Source of the DNA: Auricularia sp. M13
Taxonomy: Eukaryota; Basidiomycota; Agaricomycetes; Auriculariales; Auriculariaceae
Direction: 5' to 3'
Assembly: GCA_037042915.1 (NCBI GenBank)
Contig: CM073198.1
Coordinates: forward strand, 186,001 to 250,000
DNA length: 64,000 bases
Below are positions 23,105 to 34,481 of the stretch, in pieces (positions within the stretch are counted from its first letter, which is position 1; every line of letters begins with the position of its first letter). Both the position numbers and the translations under genes were made by a program. Below the pieces are notes generated by a model. That model did no database searches, was not told the DNA's origin, and saw only the letters and a program-made list of their open reading frames with translations.

Positions 23105-24290
23105 AAAAGTGCAGCCGGGCTCAGACGATGCGTCGCCTGAGTAGCGCCAGCGCTCGCCAGTCCGCCTCGATGCGTTGTGTCTGGGGTCACTGGCGGCGGC
23201 CCGGTAGAGTGAAAGTGACGAACCATGCCCCGGACGGGCGCGCGTGCTTTGCACGTCGGCGCTGGGGGATTACATTTACGCGACGCTGGCCCGGGACACG
23301 GCCAACGACGCCAGCTCGCCGACTCGCCTGCTACTCAGAGCGCTGGAAGTGGTCCACACCGCAGCGGGACACGCGACCTAGCCGCCTGAGTAAGTAGTAC
23401 TCGGCTGTGTTCTGGCGAGGGGATGTAGCCGCCATCCACTCCATTCCCCCCTCTGCTTCGCGGCGCTCCGCATGAAGAGCACGGGCGGCGCGTGCGACCG
23501 CTAGCGTTCAACCTGCGCCGCTTGCGCACAACACCGACTTCGATATCACCGGCGTCTTGGGGCGAAACTGCCAGCGCCGGATTGCTAGTCCAGCCGGACG
23601 TGTCCGCCATGCGCTGCATGTCTATGCTCAAACATTCAGGCTGCAGGTGGGCTGACGTCGCTTTCGTGTTGTTGTCCGGCGTGCTGATGTTGCGTTTAGA
23701 GCGTTCGGTGTCACGGCACAATGTTGTATGGTCAACCGTCGCCGCCGCGGCAGCCCCGGCGCTCTGTCTTTCAGCTTCTGATATTGCGGCGCACGGCTCT
23801 CGGTCTGCACTGCATCGGCTTGTGGCTTGTGCAGTCGCGGATGGTCGGAAAGCGCTGCACCGTGTGCGTTCCCTCCGACGAGCTTCGCGGCTTGCCTTCT
23901 AATGCTGAACGCGCTTCGTAGCGCTCGACTTCAGAACTTCGAACGTCGCGGTCGGCACAGGGAGAAGGTGCGTCGTGACAGCGCCGCAATCCGATGACTC
24001 GGAGCGCGCTGATGTCGATGGCGACCAGTCCAGTCCTGCCTGATTCCGCTCCGCGCACGCGCCCAGTGGGAAAATTGCAGCGCATGAACGGACGGCCGCG
24101 CGAGCGAGACTGCGCTGTGACGAACCCCGCGCGGGCTCCAGGTCTGACTCTGAGGGGAAAGATTCGGGCTGTAGGTGGGCTGACTGTCGTTTTGTGTTGT
24201 ACGGCGAGCTGATATTGTGTTTTATAGCGTTCGGTGTCCCGGCGCAATGTTGTACAGTCAGCCGTTGTCCTGGCAGCCTGCGGGAACGAG
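23105..24290. repeat. Diverged inner extension of palindrome 1, right side
   Basis: Reverse counterpart of 13900-15030, in mirrored order: 23105-23165, about 23500-23760 and 23985-24290. It contains the CAGACGATGCGTCGCCTGAG end and the TTGTATGGTCAACCGTCGC segment. A second partial copy of the latter type (GTACAGTCAGCCG) lies at about 24245-24262. No gene recognised. Confidence 0.75.
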
Positions 24291-24888
24291 AACGACGACC
24301 AACTCCAGCGCTCTGTCTTTCAGCTTCCACCATCGCTGAGCTCCGCGCGGCTTTCGTCCGGCAAGATTATTGTATTATGCTCGCGCACAGTCGCGAACGG
24401 GTGCACTCGCCTCAACACTGAGCGATACGACCTTGACTTTGAAGATGGGCAGGCCAGCCTTACAAGTACAAGGTACGCATGCGTGACGCCGGCTCGCGTT
24501 TCCCTTCGTTATTCTGTCCGGACGCCGGGCTGATCGAGCTTCGCAGGCACGCCCCGAACGGGGCAAACAGACGCGCGGCTTACACTTCCGACGAGGGTGC
24601 AAGTGGGACAGCCTGAGGGGTGGGACGCGAGCTCTGCGCGAGATATTTTCACTTCCTTCCAGTCAATTGTCGATCTCGAGTGTGTATCGCTTGCTGCGCT
24701 TGTACTGCTGTCCATGTGCACTCGTCGCTGCCTGATACACCGAATCCAACTGCGCGCTTTGACGCTTTGGGCGCCCGAGCAGCTCGATTGCCAACTGGAC
24801 TTCACGACAATGAAGCCCTGGCACTTGCGAACCTTGCGGAGGAGTTGAAGCAGAGCATTGCTGTGCGCCCGGATAAGCACTCCCTACG
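24291..24888. other. Spacer between inner repeats and right palindrome arm
   Basis: About 600 bp without a recognised gene. The matching interval on the left is about 1.8 kb and holds the GNAT gene, so this side lost it or the other side gained it. Confidence 0.45.
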
Positions 24889-25161
24889 TTGCCGTCTTAT
24901 CACAGCGCTTTCTGACGCAGTCCTTTATAGTGCTGTCTTGACGCGTGTATCCCGTTGCAGGATTCATCATTGCCTTCCGCAGAATGCTTTCTGCTGGGCG
25001 GGAATGACAATCTATGCCGTCCACAATGCCCTGCTTCACCGGGCATCTGTATGCTATCACTGATCAGCGCTTCTGATTTCGAGGAAATCTTCTTCGTTAT
25101 GCTAGTCTTGTTCCTGGTTCAATCTCGTATATGCACATGTTCGAACTGACAGATTACTACA

Positions 25162-28100
25162 CTACGTTTTCTTCTTGTTCTTAGGCTTCCGTTCGCTCTC
25201 GACCCTTGCGGCATTCTCTACTGCCCGCCTGAATGCCGGGAACCTAAGAAGACCATCACCGATCAATCCAGCGGCAGGTACGGCTATCCGATATCTCCCC
25301 AGACTCTGGTCGAGCTTTGGACACTGGTACGTGCCCTTGAACGCGCCAAAGACACGTATCAACGAATACTCTGGGAGTGATGTGCGGTATTTGTACTGGG
25401 ACGAAGTCAGCGTCTAATGGCGGAAGGAATGGCGTATTTCAGTACCGTCTTGTGCGTGGACTCGTCCGGATGCGGTGGAGGCATCGGGAGATCTGGGCGT
25501 GCTTTGAAATGACCCAGGTGTGTCTTGAGCGCGGTGAATTCGTGGCGACACTTGTCCGTTTCAGCTGACAGTCTGCAGGAGAGCTGCGAGGGTACGAACC
25601 GATTTGTACAGCCCTTCCGGCGACAGCTTATAAACAGCCTCCCTGAACTTGTCGGACGACTTGTGCGAGTTCCAGTACTTGAGCTGATGCAGGAAAAGGA
25701 CTTCTCGCCCCCCAGAGAGTAACAGACCATTGACTACGTCGGGCCCAAAGAACTCATCTGGTTGCAGAAGAGGAATTCGGTCAGTTCGACCTGCGAACCA
25801 TTCCCGCGTCGCCTCCGCAGTTTTCGTCTTCATCCCTATCTGGGTCGTCGCACTCCGCTCGAGCGTATGCGCCTGGTTGTCTGTGGAGTGAGAACTGAAG
25901 ACGTCGATAAGTTGCGCCTTCTCGCTCGCCCAGGCGGGTTCCAGGTAAATGAAGTCGAAGACCTCGTTCAGCGGCCGGCCTTCGTCGACAAAGGCGTTCC
26001 AAATGAGGTACGTATACACATCCTCGTAGGCCAGGCCGCGCGATGACTCGTGGGTATCTGCCATCAATCGATCAAGCCCAGCAATAAACTGTCCAAGATT
26101 CTGGTCCAGCCAATGCATAAGAGCGGCCAATACGACTCGGAGGTGCTCATCAATTGTGACATGGGTCCTTCCGTCGGCGGTAGTGACCACACGGCCGATA
26201 CCCAGAGTGACGTGTTTGAGCTTTCCTTCGGGCCAGCATGGCGTTTGGCCGTTCATGACGAAACATACGACGGTCTGGCAAATGTCCTGATGAACCGCTG
26301 CGCGAGTTAATCAGCACTTGAATGTGTTACAGCAATCGCTGATCACACTCACAGACTAAGTCACGCGTCAAAGTTTTCGCTCTCAGCGGTGCAGGTATCA
26401 GGTTCATACGAGAGAATCCCGAGATCTCGCGAGGTATACCCGCCCACGAAGTGCCCGTGGAACCCTGAACCAGACGCCGGAGCACATTCATCATGCATTG
26501 GGGTTCTGCGCCCTGCTGCAACACCCATTGAATGAAGTCGGCGAGGAAGCGATGCCTATAGAGTGGTGAGACGGCGATATTTATGTCAGCGTTGCTGTGT
26601 CTGACCTGCCCGGGATCCAATATTTGATTTCAGCCAGATCGGCCTGTGAGATGCGTCGGACAGTTTCTGCGCTGAGAAAATGCGTCATCGTTGACAAAAT
26701 GCTAGCCATGTCGTTGACTTGTCCGAAGTCGGTAAAGGCTGTGGGAGGCTCACGACTGTTCTTGAGCAAGGTCGATCCCAGTGCCTCTTTGATCAGCTCT
26801 TCGTTAAAATATCATAATATGTAGCAGCTACGTAGACTTAGGCGAGAGGCGCAATGTCGCTGATGATCCCGATGAGGGGCTTGAGCAACGGGCGAGGCTT
26901 AGCGGAATTGGCGGCCTGGAATGCGGAAACGAATTCCGTGGCAGGTACATGTACTTCGTCGAAGACTAGGAGTTCGAATGGGATACGCCATGGCGCTGCT
27001 ATCGATTTGGCTTTGAGCAAGGCACTGTTGGCGTCCAAATCGATCATAGCACGAAAGACTTCGTCGAAAACATCGAAATTATTGTCAAGGTGGGGTCGAA
27101 TCTGCAGCATGCACCAGAGTCGCATGGTATCTTGATTGGGTCGGCACCCCTTTCGACTGGTCCACGCAGTAAGGAACCAGTCAAAAACCAGCATTCGGGC
27201 AAGGTAGAGCGTCCGATAAACACGCTCGGCCATTGTCAGGTTGCATTGACGTATGGCAGCCGCGTTCGGGTCACTACTCGAAACATGGGCCTGAAAGTTG
27301 ACCAGCTTGCCGTTAAAACTCAGACGGGAGTGGTTCAAGACAGCCTTAGCAGTTGAGAGGTCACGTGAACCGTAAGGATTCGAGCCGACGTCGTGATAGC
27401 AATTGAAGAACAGCCCCCATACGCGATAAAGGCATTCGAATAACATGCGAGTCTTGCCGACACCGCCTGCATTCACGAAATAGCTGTGACTATGTATGAG
27501 CAAAGGGCAATGGGTTCAACAACTTCGTCTCACCAATCTAACCCATTCGCGAGGATCGCCCGAAAACGAGCGTTATGTTGATCGTCAAGAACATCAAGGC
27601 CGCCAAGACCATAGAGAAGCAGGTCAGGTAGAGAGGGTTGAGAGCGCAGAGGGACCTCGGGAAGCTTCAGCGAAGACACATGCTCCTTGACAGCTGGATC
27701 AGTATCTTTCCAAAGCTCCTGATCGGGGTGGAAGCGGCTCCAGTAGTCTTCTCCTTGATCGATAAGCATCTCGAGCAGCTGCACAATTGTGGACTTCAGT
27801 CGTTTGAAGAGATCGGAACTTTCAATCTCTGTCCAGGTTTTGGAATGAACAGGGTCAGGCCTCAGCGGAGCTATAGGAGTGTCAATGGCAGATCTCAAAT
27901 CATGATGGTGCCGGCGCTCACTCGTATCATTTGCTACCGCAAAGAATCATATCAACAGGATATAAACGGGTATTATGACCGAAGCATACCTTCAGATCCT
28001 TGAAGCATGCCCGACTGGAGCTCATCGCCGTCCGCCCTGGTGAAGTCATTGTCCCTTTGCCCTATTGATCTCTCAATCATTTCAAGTCTTTCTTTGCAGA

Positions 28101-29302
28101 ATGAATAGCGCACGTTTAGGGGGGCGGTGAGGACCGTCCGCTTCATCGTCGTTCGTCTCAACCATAGCTCGTATGGTATTGCGATACAGGCCATTCTCAT
28201 CGACAGGACCGGACTTAGGCACTCCGGTAGCGTCGGTGGCGGCGTTAACGCCACTTCCTCCGAGACCTGTGTAACGACACCGTGAGAAGTCTTCGGGGAT
28301 GGAAGTGACAAACTCGCCTTCATAGTTGTTATCCGAGGTAGAGGCTAGCTAGCATATGAGCTCCATTGCACCTCAAGCCGTCTGACTTACGGTTGCCGAC
28401 ATCCGGCTCTGACGAACCCAATCCATCGCCACTGACGGCCGCAGATTCGTTCATTTCGGTGAATTCTGTACACAATAGTAAGTAAGGCGATCATTTCATT
28501 CAACTTCTGAGTGACCTACTTCGTGACCAGGCACCAATGAGACGCTTAAGCACTGCACTGGATGGCCGTGGGTAGTCTGTATCAATTCAGCATCCGACAC
28601 CGCTGGTCGGCCTTCGCTGCGGCACGTGATCTCAGCATGCCGATTGCCGACGCGTTTGGCAAGCCCTCTTCACTTCCTGGGGCGTCTATAATGCTTAAAT
28701 CTGATTATATGACATTCTTTCACCCATTTCGGGTCGTGAAAGGGAGTAGAACGATGTTGCGGACGGTTTCAACGATTTCGATCGACAAGTGCCGTTAGGC
28801 GCCCGATAACCCTCTGCTGAGCGTGGGAGTCGATGGAAGGCAATTGAGCCCCCTCGACCTATTATATTGTAATGTTAAGGTATTTTGAACACTAACTGTC
28901 TCGCTATATGGACTCAAAGTGCTCAGACTGCTGGGAGAAATTATTTTTGAATTATTTTTCGGCTTCCGGCTTGAGCCGTCTGATCTGCGCCATCACCGGT
29001 TTTGACCGAAGGCCGACCAGCGATCAGGCAGGCGCGTTTTGATGCAGACTTTACATTTGGAACGATTATCTTCCTTCGTAAAGTCTGCAAAGGAGACTAG
29101 GCCGTGGGTTGGTGAACTTCTTCATATCCGCCTCGAATTCGACGGCCATAGCAGTATGCTCGAAGCCCTGCGGAATATCACAATCTCCCACAGCTTCCCA
29201 GAAGGTGCAGCAGCGCTGGAAGTCCGTAGATCGGCGGTAGAGGTCGGGGTCAAAAGACGTCTTGGCTGCAGCGAGCCAGGATTGTATCTTTGCCTCCGAC
29301 AT
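25162..29302 (-). pseudogene. CR-type gene B, right copy, broken by transposon
   Basis: Inverted twin of 8246-11843 with the same P-loop (NAGGVGKTRMLFECL, about 27430-27470), Walker B (LLVFDEVHV, about 26950) and nuclease-like core (FFGPDVV and FLHQLKYW, about 25680-25760). The protein segments compared are almost identical to the left copy. It is broken: a 527-bp DNA transposon (28573-29099) sits in the first exon, and there is at least one further small difference. It is recorded as a fossil copy; the left copy is the better candidate for a working gene. Confidence 0.75.
28573..29099. mobile_element. Non-autonomous DNA transposon (MULE-like MITE), 527 bp
   Basis: Absent from the left arm, which shows the uninterrupted GGATGGCCGTGGGTTGG. 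The target GGCCGTGGG is duplicated exactly (28564-28572 and 29100-29108), a 9-bp duplication typical of Mutator-like elements. The ends are TAGTCT and its reverse complement AGACTA. Subterminal inverted segments are also present: CGCTGGTCGGCCTTCG near 28600 and its complement near 29010-29030. A short hairpin (GCAGACTTTAC and GTAAAGTCTGC) lies near the right end. No coding capacity. Confidence 0.88.
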
Positions 29303-29580
29303 TGGCGAAATGGCTGTGGATGGGTAGGCAAATGAGATTGTACCACTGCAAGGAGAGAGCGTGGAGAGGAGGAGCGTAGGCAGCGGTGATGGGCAGACCA
29401 AGCGAGGTACTACCAATCGGACAACATGTGCAACCAAACGCGTGTACGGCGCTTGCGGGTGCTTTCCTGCGGTGTAGTAATCCGATCCCGACAGAAAGCA
29501 GACGTCTCAGTGGCAGCACTGAAATTTCCCGATAGTCATCGACTGAAGCGGGGAAATAAATCACCCGAAGAAAGAACAAG

Positions 29581-32157
29581 TTACATTGCAGTCGATTCTT
29601 CTACGCTGACCTCCGCCTGTGAGAGTACAAACTCAGTCGGACGCGCCTGCTGAATCAGATAGTTGAAGTCGATTGTTGCGACAGGCGGGTCGTAAGACTC
29701 GCCCGATCGATATGCTTCGGCAAAGCTCAGCAGATGAATTGAACTATACTTTCGAAACACGGGCGAGTGATGCGGGTCGTTTCCGGTACGAGCGGAAGGA
29801 GGCTGAAAGAGGGCAAGATACGATAAGAAGCGGTCTCGTGCCTCTGGTAGCTGGCAAGTCCATAAGTAACCCGAACAGGAGTGAATGTGCACGACTGCGT
29901 ACTGATTTATAGAACCTAGCGGGATTGGCGGGAACAACCCTTGCTCCGCGCCGAGCGCGACTCGAATAGAAGGGCTGGATTTGCACACACACAAGAACCT
30001 TGCGCCCACCGGTCAACTGGGCAGCAAACATAAGATCTGCTCCACAGTCGGCGTCGGGGATCAAGAATGGTCTCGCGGCATTGTCGAACCAGTTGAACAC
30101 CTCGTCCGCAGACGAGGCAACCTGAAGACACGCTTCACTGGAGAAGTGACCGCTCTGAAATCGAGCCGCACGGCGGCGTTGCGAGAGGCGGGGAAGCAAA
30201 AGCTGCATAGGTTCCTCAACGAACGCAGGATCGGGACCAGAAAAGTGCAGAAATGAGCGCAAGGGGGTTGGATGCGGAACAAAACAAGTTGCAGAGACAA
30301 GCCGCGAGACCCTCGGCCAGGCTAGCGTCTTGAATAGGGACCGTCGGGTCCTGGAGTCTGGCTTGGATGACGCCGTGAACGCCGTATCGCTCCGACCTGT
30401 GAAGCCATCGTGCGATACCGATGTAGATCAGCGGCTCAAAGAACCGTGCGTACGGCGCGCTGCCCTCGTAAAGAGCGACACCGAAAGAAACAAGTGCAGG
30501 GGCGTCGGCAGTAAATAACGTAGGTTTGTGGTGATGAAGGAAGTTCAGTGCTGCATGGCGAAGGCGCAGAGCGAGAGGCGAGGCTGAGAGTGGATTAGTT
30601 CTCGCTACACGTTGTGCAGATAGTTACCTTCTAATCGGGCATCAGGGAATCCCAGTCCGAGAGAGATCTTGCCAACGAGTTCACTATCTGGTCGCCGGTA
30701 CTGAGTGAACACGTGAATGATGGTGTCCAGGACCGGTACGGCGCGATGAAGTCCATAAATCAGAGTATACATCACAAATACAGCAAGGAAGCGATGTCTG
30801 TTCGGGGGTTCGTGAGCGGGCACATCGAACAGAGGACGTCCCGCACCGTCCTCGGAGCCATGTGTGAGCGGTCTGCGCGAGAGCGTCCGAGACGCCGCTC
30901 CCGAGAAAATGTTTCAGATACATGAAGGTGCGTTCTAACGTTGCAAAATGCCCGAGCGAATGGAAGAGCACGACAGAGCGGAAGGACGAGTTAGAGGACT
31001 GCACAGCGTCCCTCGCAAGCTCCATGTCAAGTTCCGTTCCGGCGATGATTAAACGAGAATCTGGATGGTGCGTGGCCATGCAGGCCACCACCTCGCGAAA
31101 GACAGAGACGAGGCGGCGGTAATTCGAGGTCGCAAACATAGTCGGAAACTTCTGCAGAGCGACATTCGTTTCGTCGATCGCCACGAACGCGATCTTCGAT
31201 TTTGTGGCAGCGTACAAGGCAGAAATGCGCTGCGTGATTATGTCGTCGTCGAGGAGACCCAGAAATGCCTCCATGTCCCAAAACACGTCAGTTTCCAGGT
31301 ACACCCGCGGGCGAAGTTGAAGTAGTAGCCATTTCATGCGAGCAGTGCTGTCTGGCAGCTCGACGTTGGCCAAAGCATCGCAGAAAATCTTGAATATCAT
31401 AAGACGAGCGAGGATGATCATCTTGACGCAGCGATGAGCGACTTGGCGGTTATGGATGATGCGCGACCGTGCACTGCGCGGGACAATGTTTGTGAACGGG
31501 ATCGTGTAGTGCAGTGGACCGGGACCGACGAAGGTCGTGGAGATTCTGCCGAGTGCGGTAGTCAAATCGAGAGAGCCGTACGGATCGACCACCGCGTCGG
31601 ATGTGCACGAAAAGTAAAAGCCCCAGTGCGCTGCAAGAATCTCGAAGAGAAGCCGCGTTTTACCAGTACCAGACGCGTTAGACACATATCTACGCGCGAT
31701 TAGCCATGAGGAATGTGCCATCTGGTGCCACGTACGCGTGCTTTTGCTCTGAAACTAGTTGGGACAGCCGGCCTGGGAACGACGCATCGAGTTGCTCTGG
31801 GTTGCCTAACGAATATAGTATCATATCCGGCAAATTGAAAGTCCCGCGAGACGGAACGTGGGGAATTTTCATGCCACGCAATCGCTCCATGTCATCCGCG
31901 GTCCATGAATCGGCCCCATCGTACTGAGTCGGAGGCTCCCACACTGGGTGCTCTATGGGTGACTGCAGATACAGGGCTATACAGTTGGAAATCATTTTCA
32001 GATATTCGTCCATTCCAACCGCTGGCCCCGTCGCAGAACCACTGTCCGCTGAAGAGTCTGACAGATGAAATGCTGGCCAGTACGCGGAAAACGAGGAGCG
32101 GAAAGGTATGCGTATGCAGGCCGCAAAATCAGCCCGGTAAACGGTACGCAGCGCCAC
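29581..32157 (-). CDS. CR-type gene A, right copy
   Basis: Inverted twin of 5401-7979. The 345-residue P-loop exon frame (30684-31721) differs from the left copy by about one residue, so the copies are near-identical. It has the same NASGTGKTRLLFEIL Walker A, FVAIDET Walker B, intron positions and C-terminal ADLMF and VLVCVQ motifs. I see no element inserted in it. Recent duplication or ongoing gene conversion between arms would explain the identity. The functional class is inferred as for the left copy. Confidence 0.6.
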
Positions 32158-32728
32158 AAGGACGCTGCGACAAGCGTGTGGACTGCGTTGGCGAAGGACA
32201 AGCCGGGTACGCGGTTACAACTCCGCTAAGCGCGCGAACACGCTCGACCGGCGTCACCGCGCCCGGCGGTATCGGGTCGAACCACGACCACACGGCGAGC
32301 ATGTCTGACTCGCCTAGCACACCGACTTTGCGCTCATCCTCATCCTCTGACGAAGGAGGTATGCAGCAACCGCATCTTAATTCATAGCTAAATCCATGAT
32401 CAGGCGGGTATCCGCCACCTGGGCCTGAAACTGTACCCTGTTTCGGTGTACGTCTTTCTCTGCGATACCGGCCTTGTACGAACATCGAAGAGGAATCGCA
32501 CCTCAGTTTTCGAGTCGGCTTGAAATCTGAGAGAGGTCGGTGAGGAACAGTCTGGTCGTCGGCGAGTATTTAGCCTTTCAAAAGTCCACTAGAACAGCCC
32601 TGCGCAATAACGCATTCCACACTGACAGTAACAAGAGCAAGGTGCTCCATAGCATACAATCAATCCGCCCTCGAGTTATAGATCTTACAGGTACACCGGT
32701 CCGAGCAATGCGCGTCTGAGCGTCTTCC

Positions 32729-33867
32729 TCACCCCTCGAGCGCCTTGACGACGCCCCAGGCGGCGCCGGCCGCGCAGCCGCCCACGGCGAGCGTGCTGAC
32801 GGCGCCCCACGCGTAGCCCTTGAAGCCGCCCGTGCCGCCCGTGACGTGCGTCTTGACGGCGCCGAAGATGAGCAGGATCACTGCCGTGAGTATGCAGGAG
32901 TATAGCAGACCTATGCTTGGAGTCAGCATCGGTGGTATCAATGGGAAGCTGGACGGAAACAGTAGTCGATGGCGTGGAAAGAAAATATTGGGAGAGTGAG
33001 CGTACCTGTGCTGGCTTTTGGTGTGAAGAAGTAGGGCATAAGCGGGATGAGGCCGCCCAGGAGGTAGCCCATCCCGATCGTGAACGCGCTCGTGTACATC
33101 CGGCGGTTGGGCACTTCCTCTGCACGCCTCGAGCGTCCATCTCGACCTCGCGGAGCTTGAGCGCAATCTTCAGGCAGGCGGGCAGCTCAGCCTGAATAAG
33201 ATAAAATAAAATAAAATAGGAAATGCACCTTGGTAGAGAGCTGCTCGTCGATGCCGACGGGGCCGAGGACGGCGTGGACCTCGCGCTGCATCTCGCCGTC
33301 GCAGGAGCGCAGGACGCGGGCGGCGGTGTGGGCGCGCAGGTAGCGGAAGTGGTCGCGCTCGGCCTGCGACGCGAGGAAGCCGCCGATGCCCATGCTGATC
33401 GCGCCGGCGATGAGCTCCGCGACGCCGCCGAGCACGACGAGCTTGCTCTCGCCCAGGCTGCTCAGCCCGGCCGTCAGCGCGAACGGCATCGTCAGCCCGT
33501 CCGAGAGCCCAATTACTCTGTATACATTCAAATCGTCAGCTACCGCTGAGAATTTGCGTTGGGACCGGCGCTTACATGTCGCGCACGATGTCCGGGTCGA
33601 CCAGCGTCCGCTCGTCGTCGTCTTTGAGCTCTTTGCAGCATACACCGTTGTTGGCGCCGCAGCGGGCGTTGAGCGGCGCGGGCGCGCTCGGTGACGACTC
33701 CAGCGGCCATACTGGCGGCTTGTTTGCCAGCGCGGTCGCGTCTCGCGAAGGCAGGCGCACGCTGTCACGCAAAAGGGTCAGTGTGACGCCGTGACAGTCT
33801 CTCTGAAGCGGACGCACCTTCTCGCGGTGCCCTGGGCGTCGTGGGGTTCTGTGCTCGTCGCTGACAT
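32729..33867 (-). pseudogene. CCC1: Vacuolar iron transporter (Ccc1/VIT1 type), deleted right copy
   Basis: Inverted copy of 3503-4820 with the same start (MSATSTEPHDAQG) and the same conserved helices (IGLSDGL, GGVAELIAGAISMG, TIGMGYLLGGLIPLMPYFF). A 159-bp deletion near 33129, bounded by GGCGT in both arms, removes most of exon 4 (the VGLTAFLLKFGEG region) and the donor of the next intron, leaving the remaining exons out of frame. The last intron (32911-33005, 95 bp) is unrelated in sequence to that of the left copy (115 bp), although the flanking exons are nearly identical. It is probably non-functional; only the left gene is expected to make transporter. Confidence 0.82.
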
Positions 33868-34481
33868 GACAGACAGATTGTGGAATCCGGAGGTTGCCGT
33901 CGTCAGGGTCCGCTGGCCATGACGCGCGCCGGAAAAAGCCAATCAGCTGATGCGATGTGCTGGACTTTGCCTTCTTCCCACGTGAGCTGTCGCAAAAACG
34001 TGTCGCTGTCTCTCTCGGCCACAAAAAAACTGGCAGGGTCCCAGTAGTGCAAGCACGCGCCGGCGGAGCAGCTCAAGCTTTCCTTGCTTCCCTCGGTGTG
34101 CGCTATCGGTGTAGCTGTCGACTGGATCGTCTCAGCTTTTCTCTTTTTAATCTGACTATCCTGTTCTATGCCAGCGCCTCATTGCCTAGCGTGCCACCCC
34201 CGACACGAGCATTTCCTCATTCTCCTTACTGTCAGCCTCGAACAACTCTCAGCTTTTCCCACGACTTCCGCTGCACTGATGACAACGGCGCTGCGGGATG
34301 CATAATCTGTCAACTCAGCCCATGGGACGACGTGCCGGGAGGAAGGAAGGAAGGAGAAAGTAAAGGAAACTGCGCAGCATGTGCAAGCAGGATCCAAGCA
34401 GTTGCAAACAAACCGATTCTTGCCTTTGCACACTGCTGAGCAGTGTGCTCTAGAACTCCAGTCCAGCACTTTCCGCAATGG

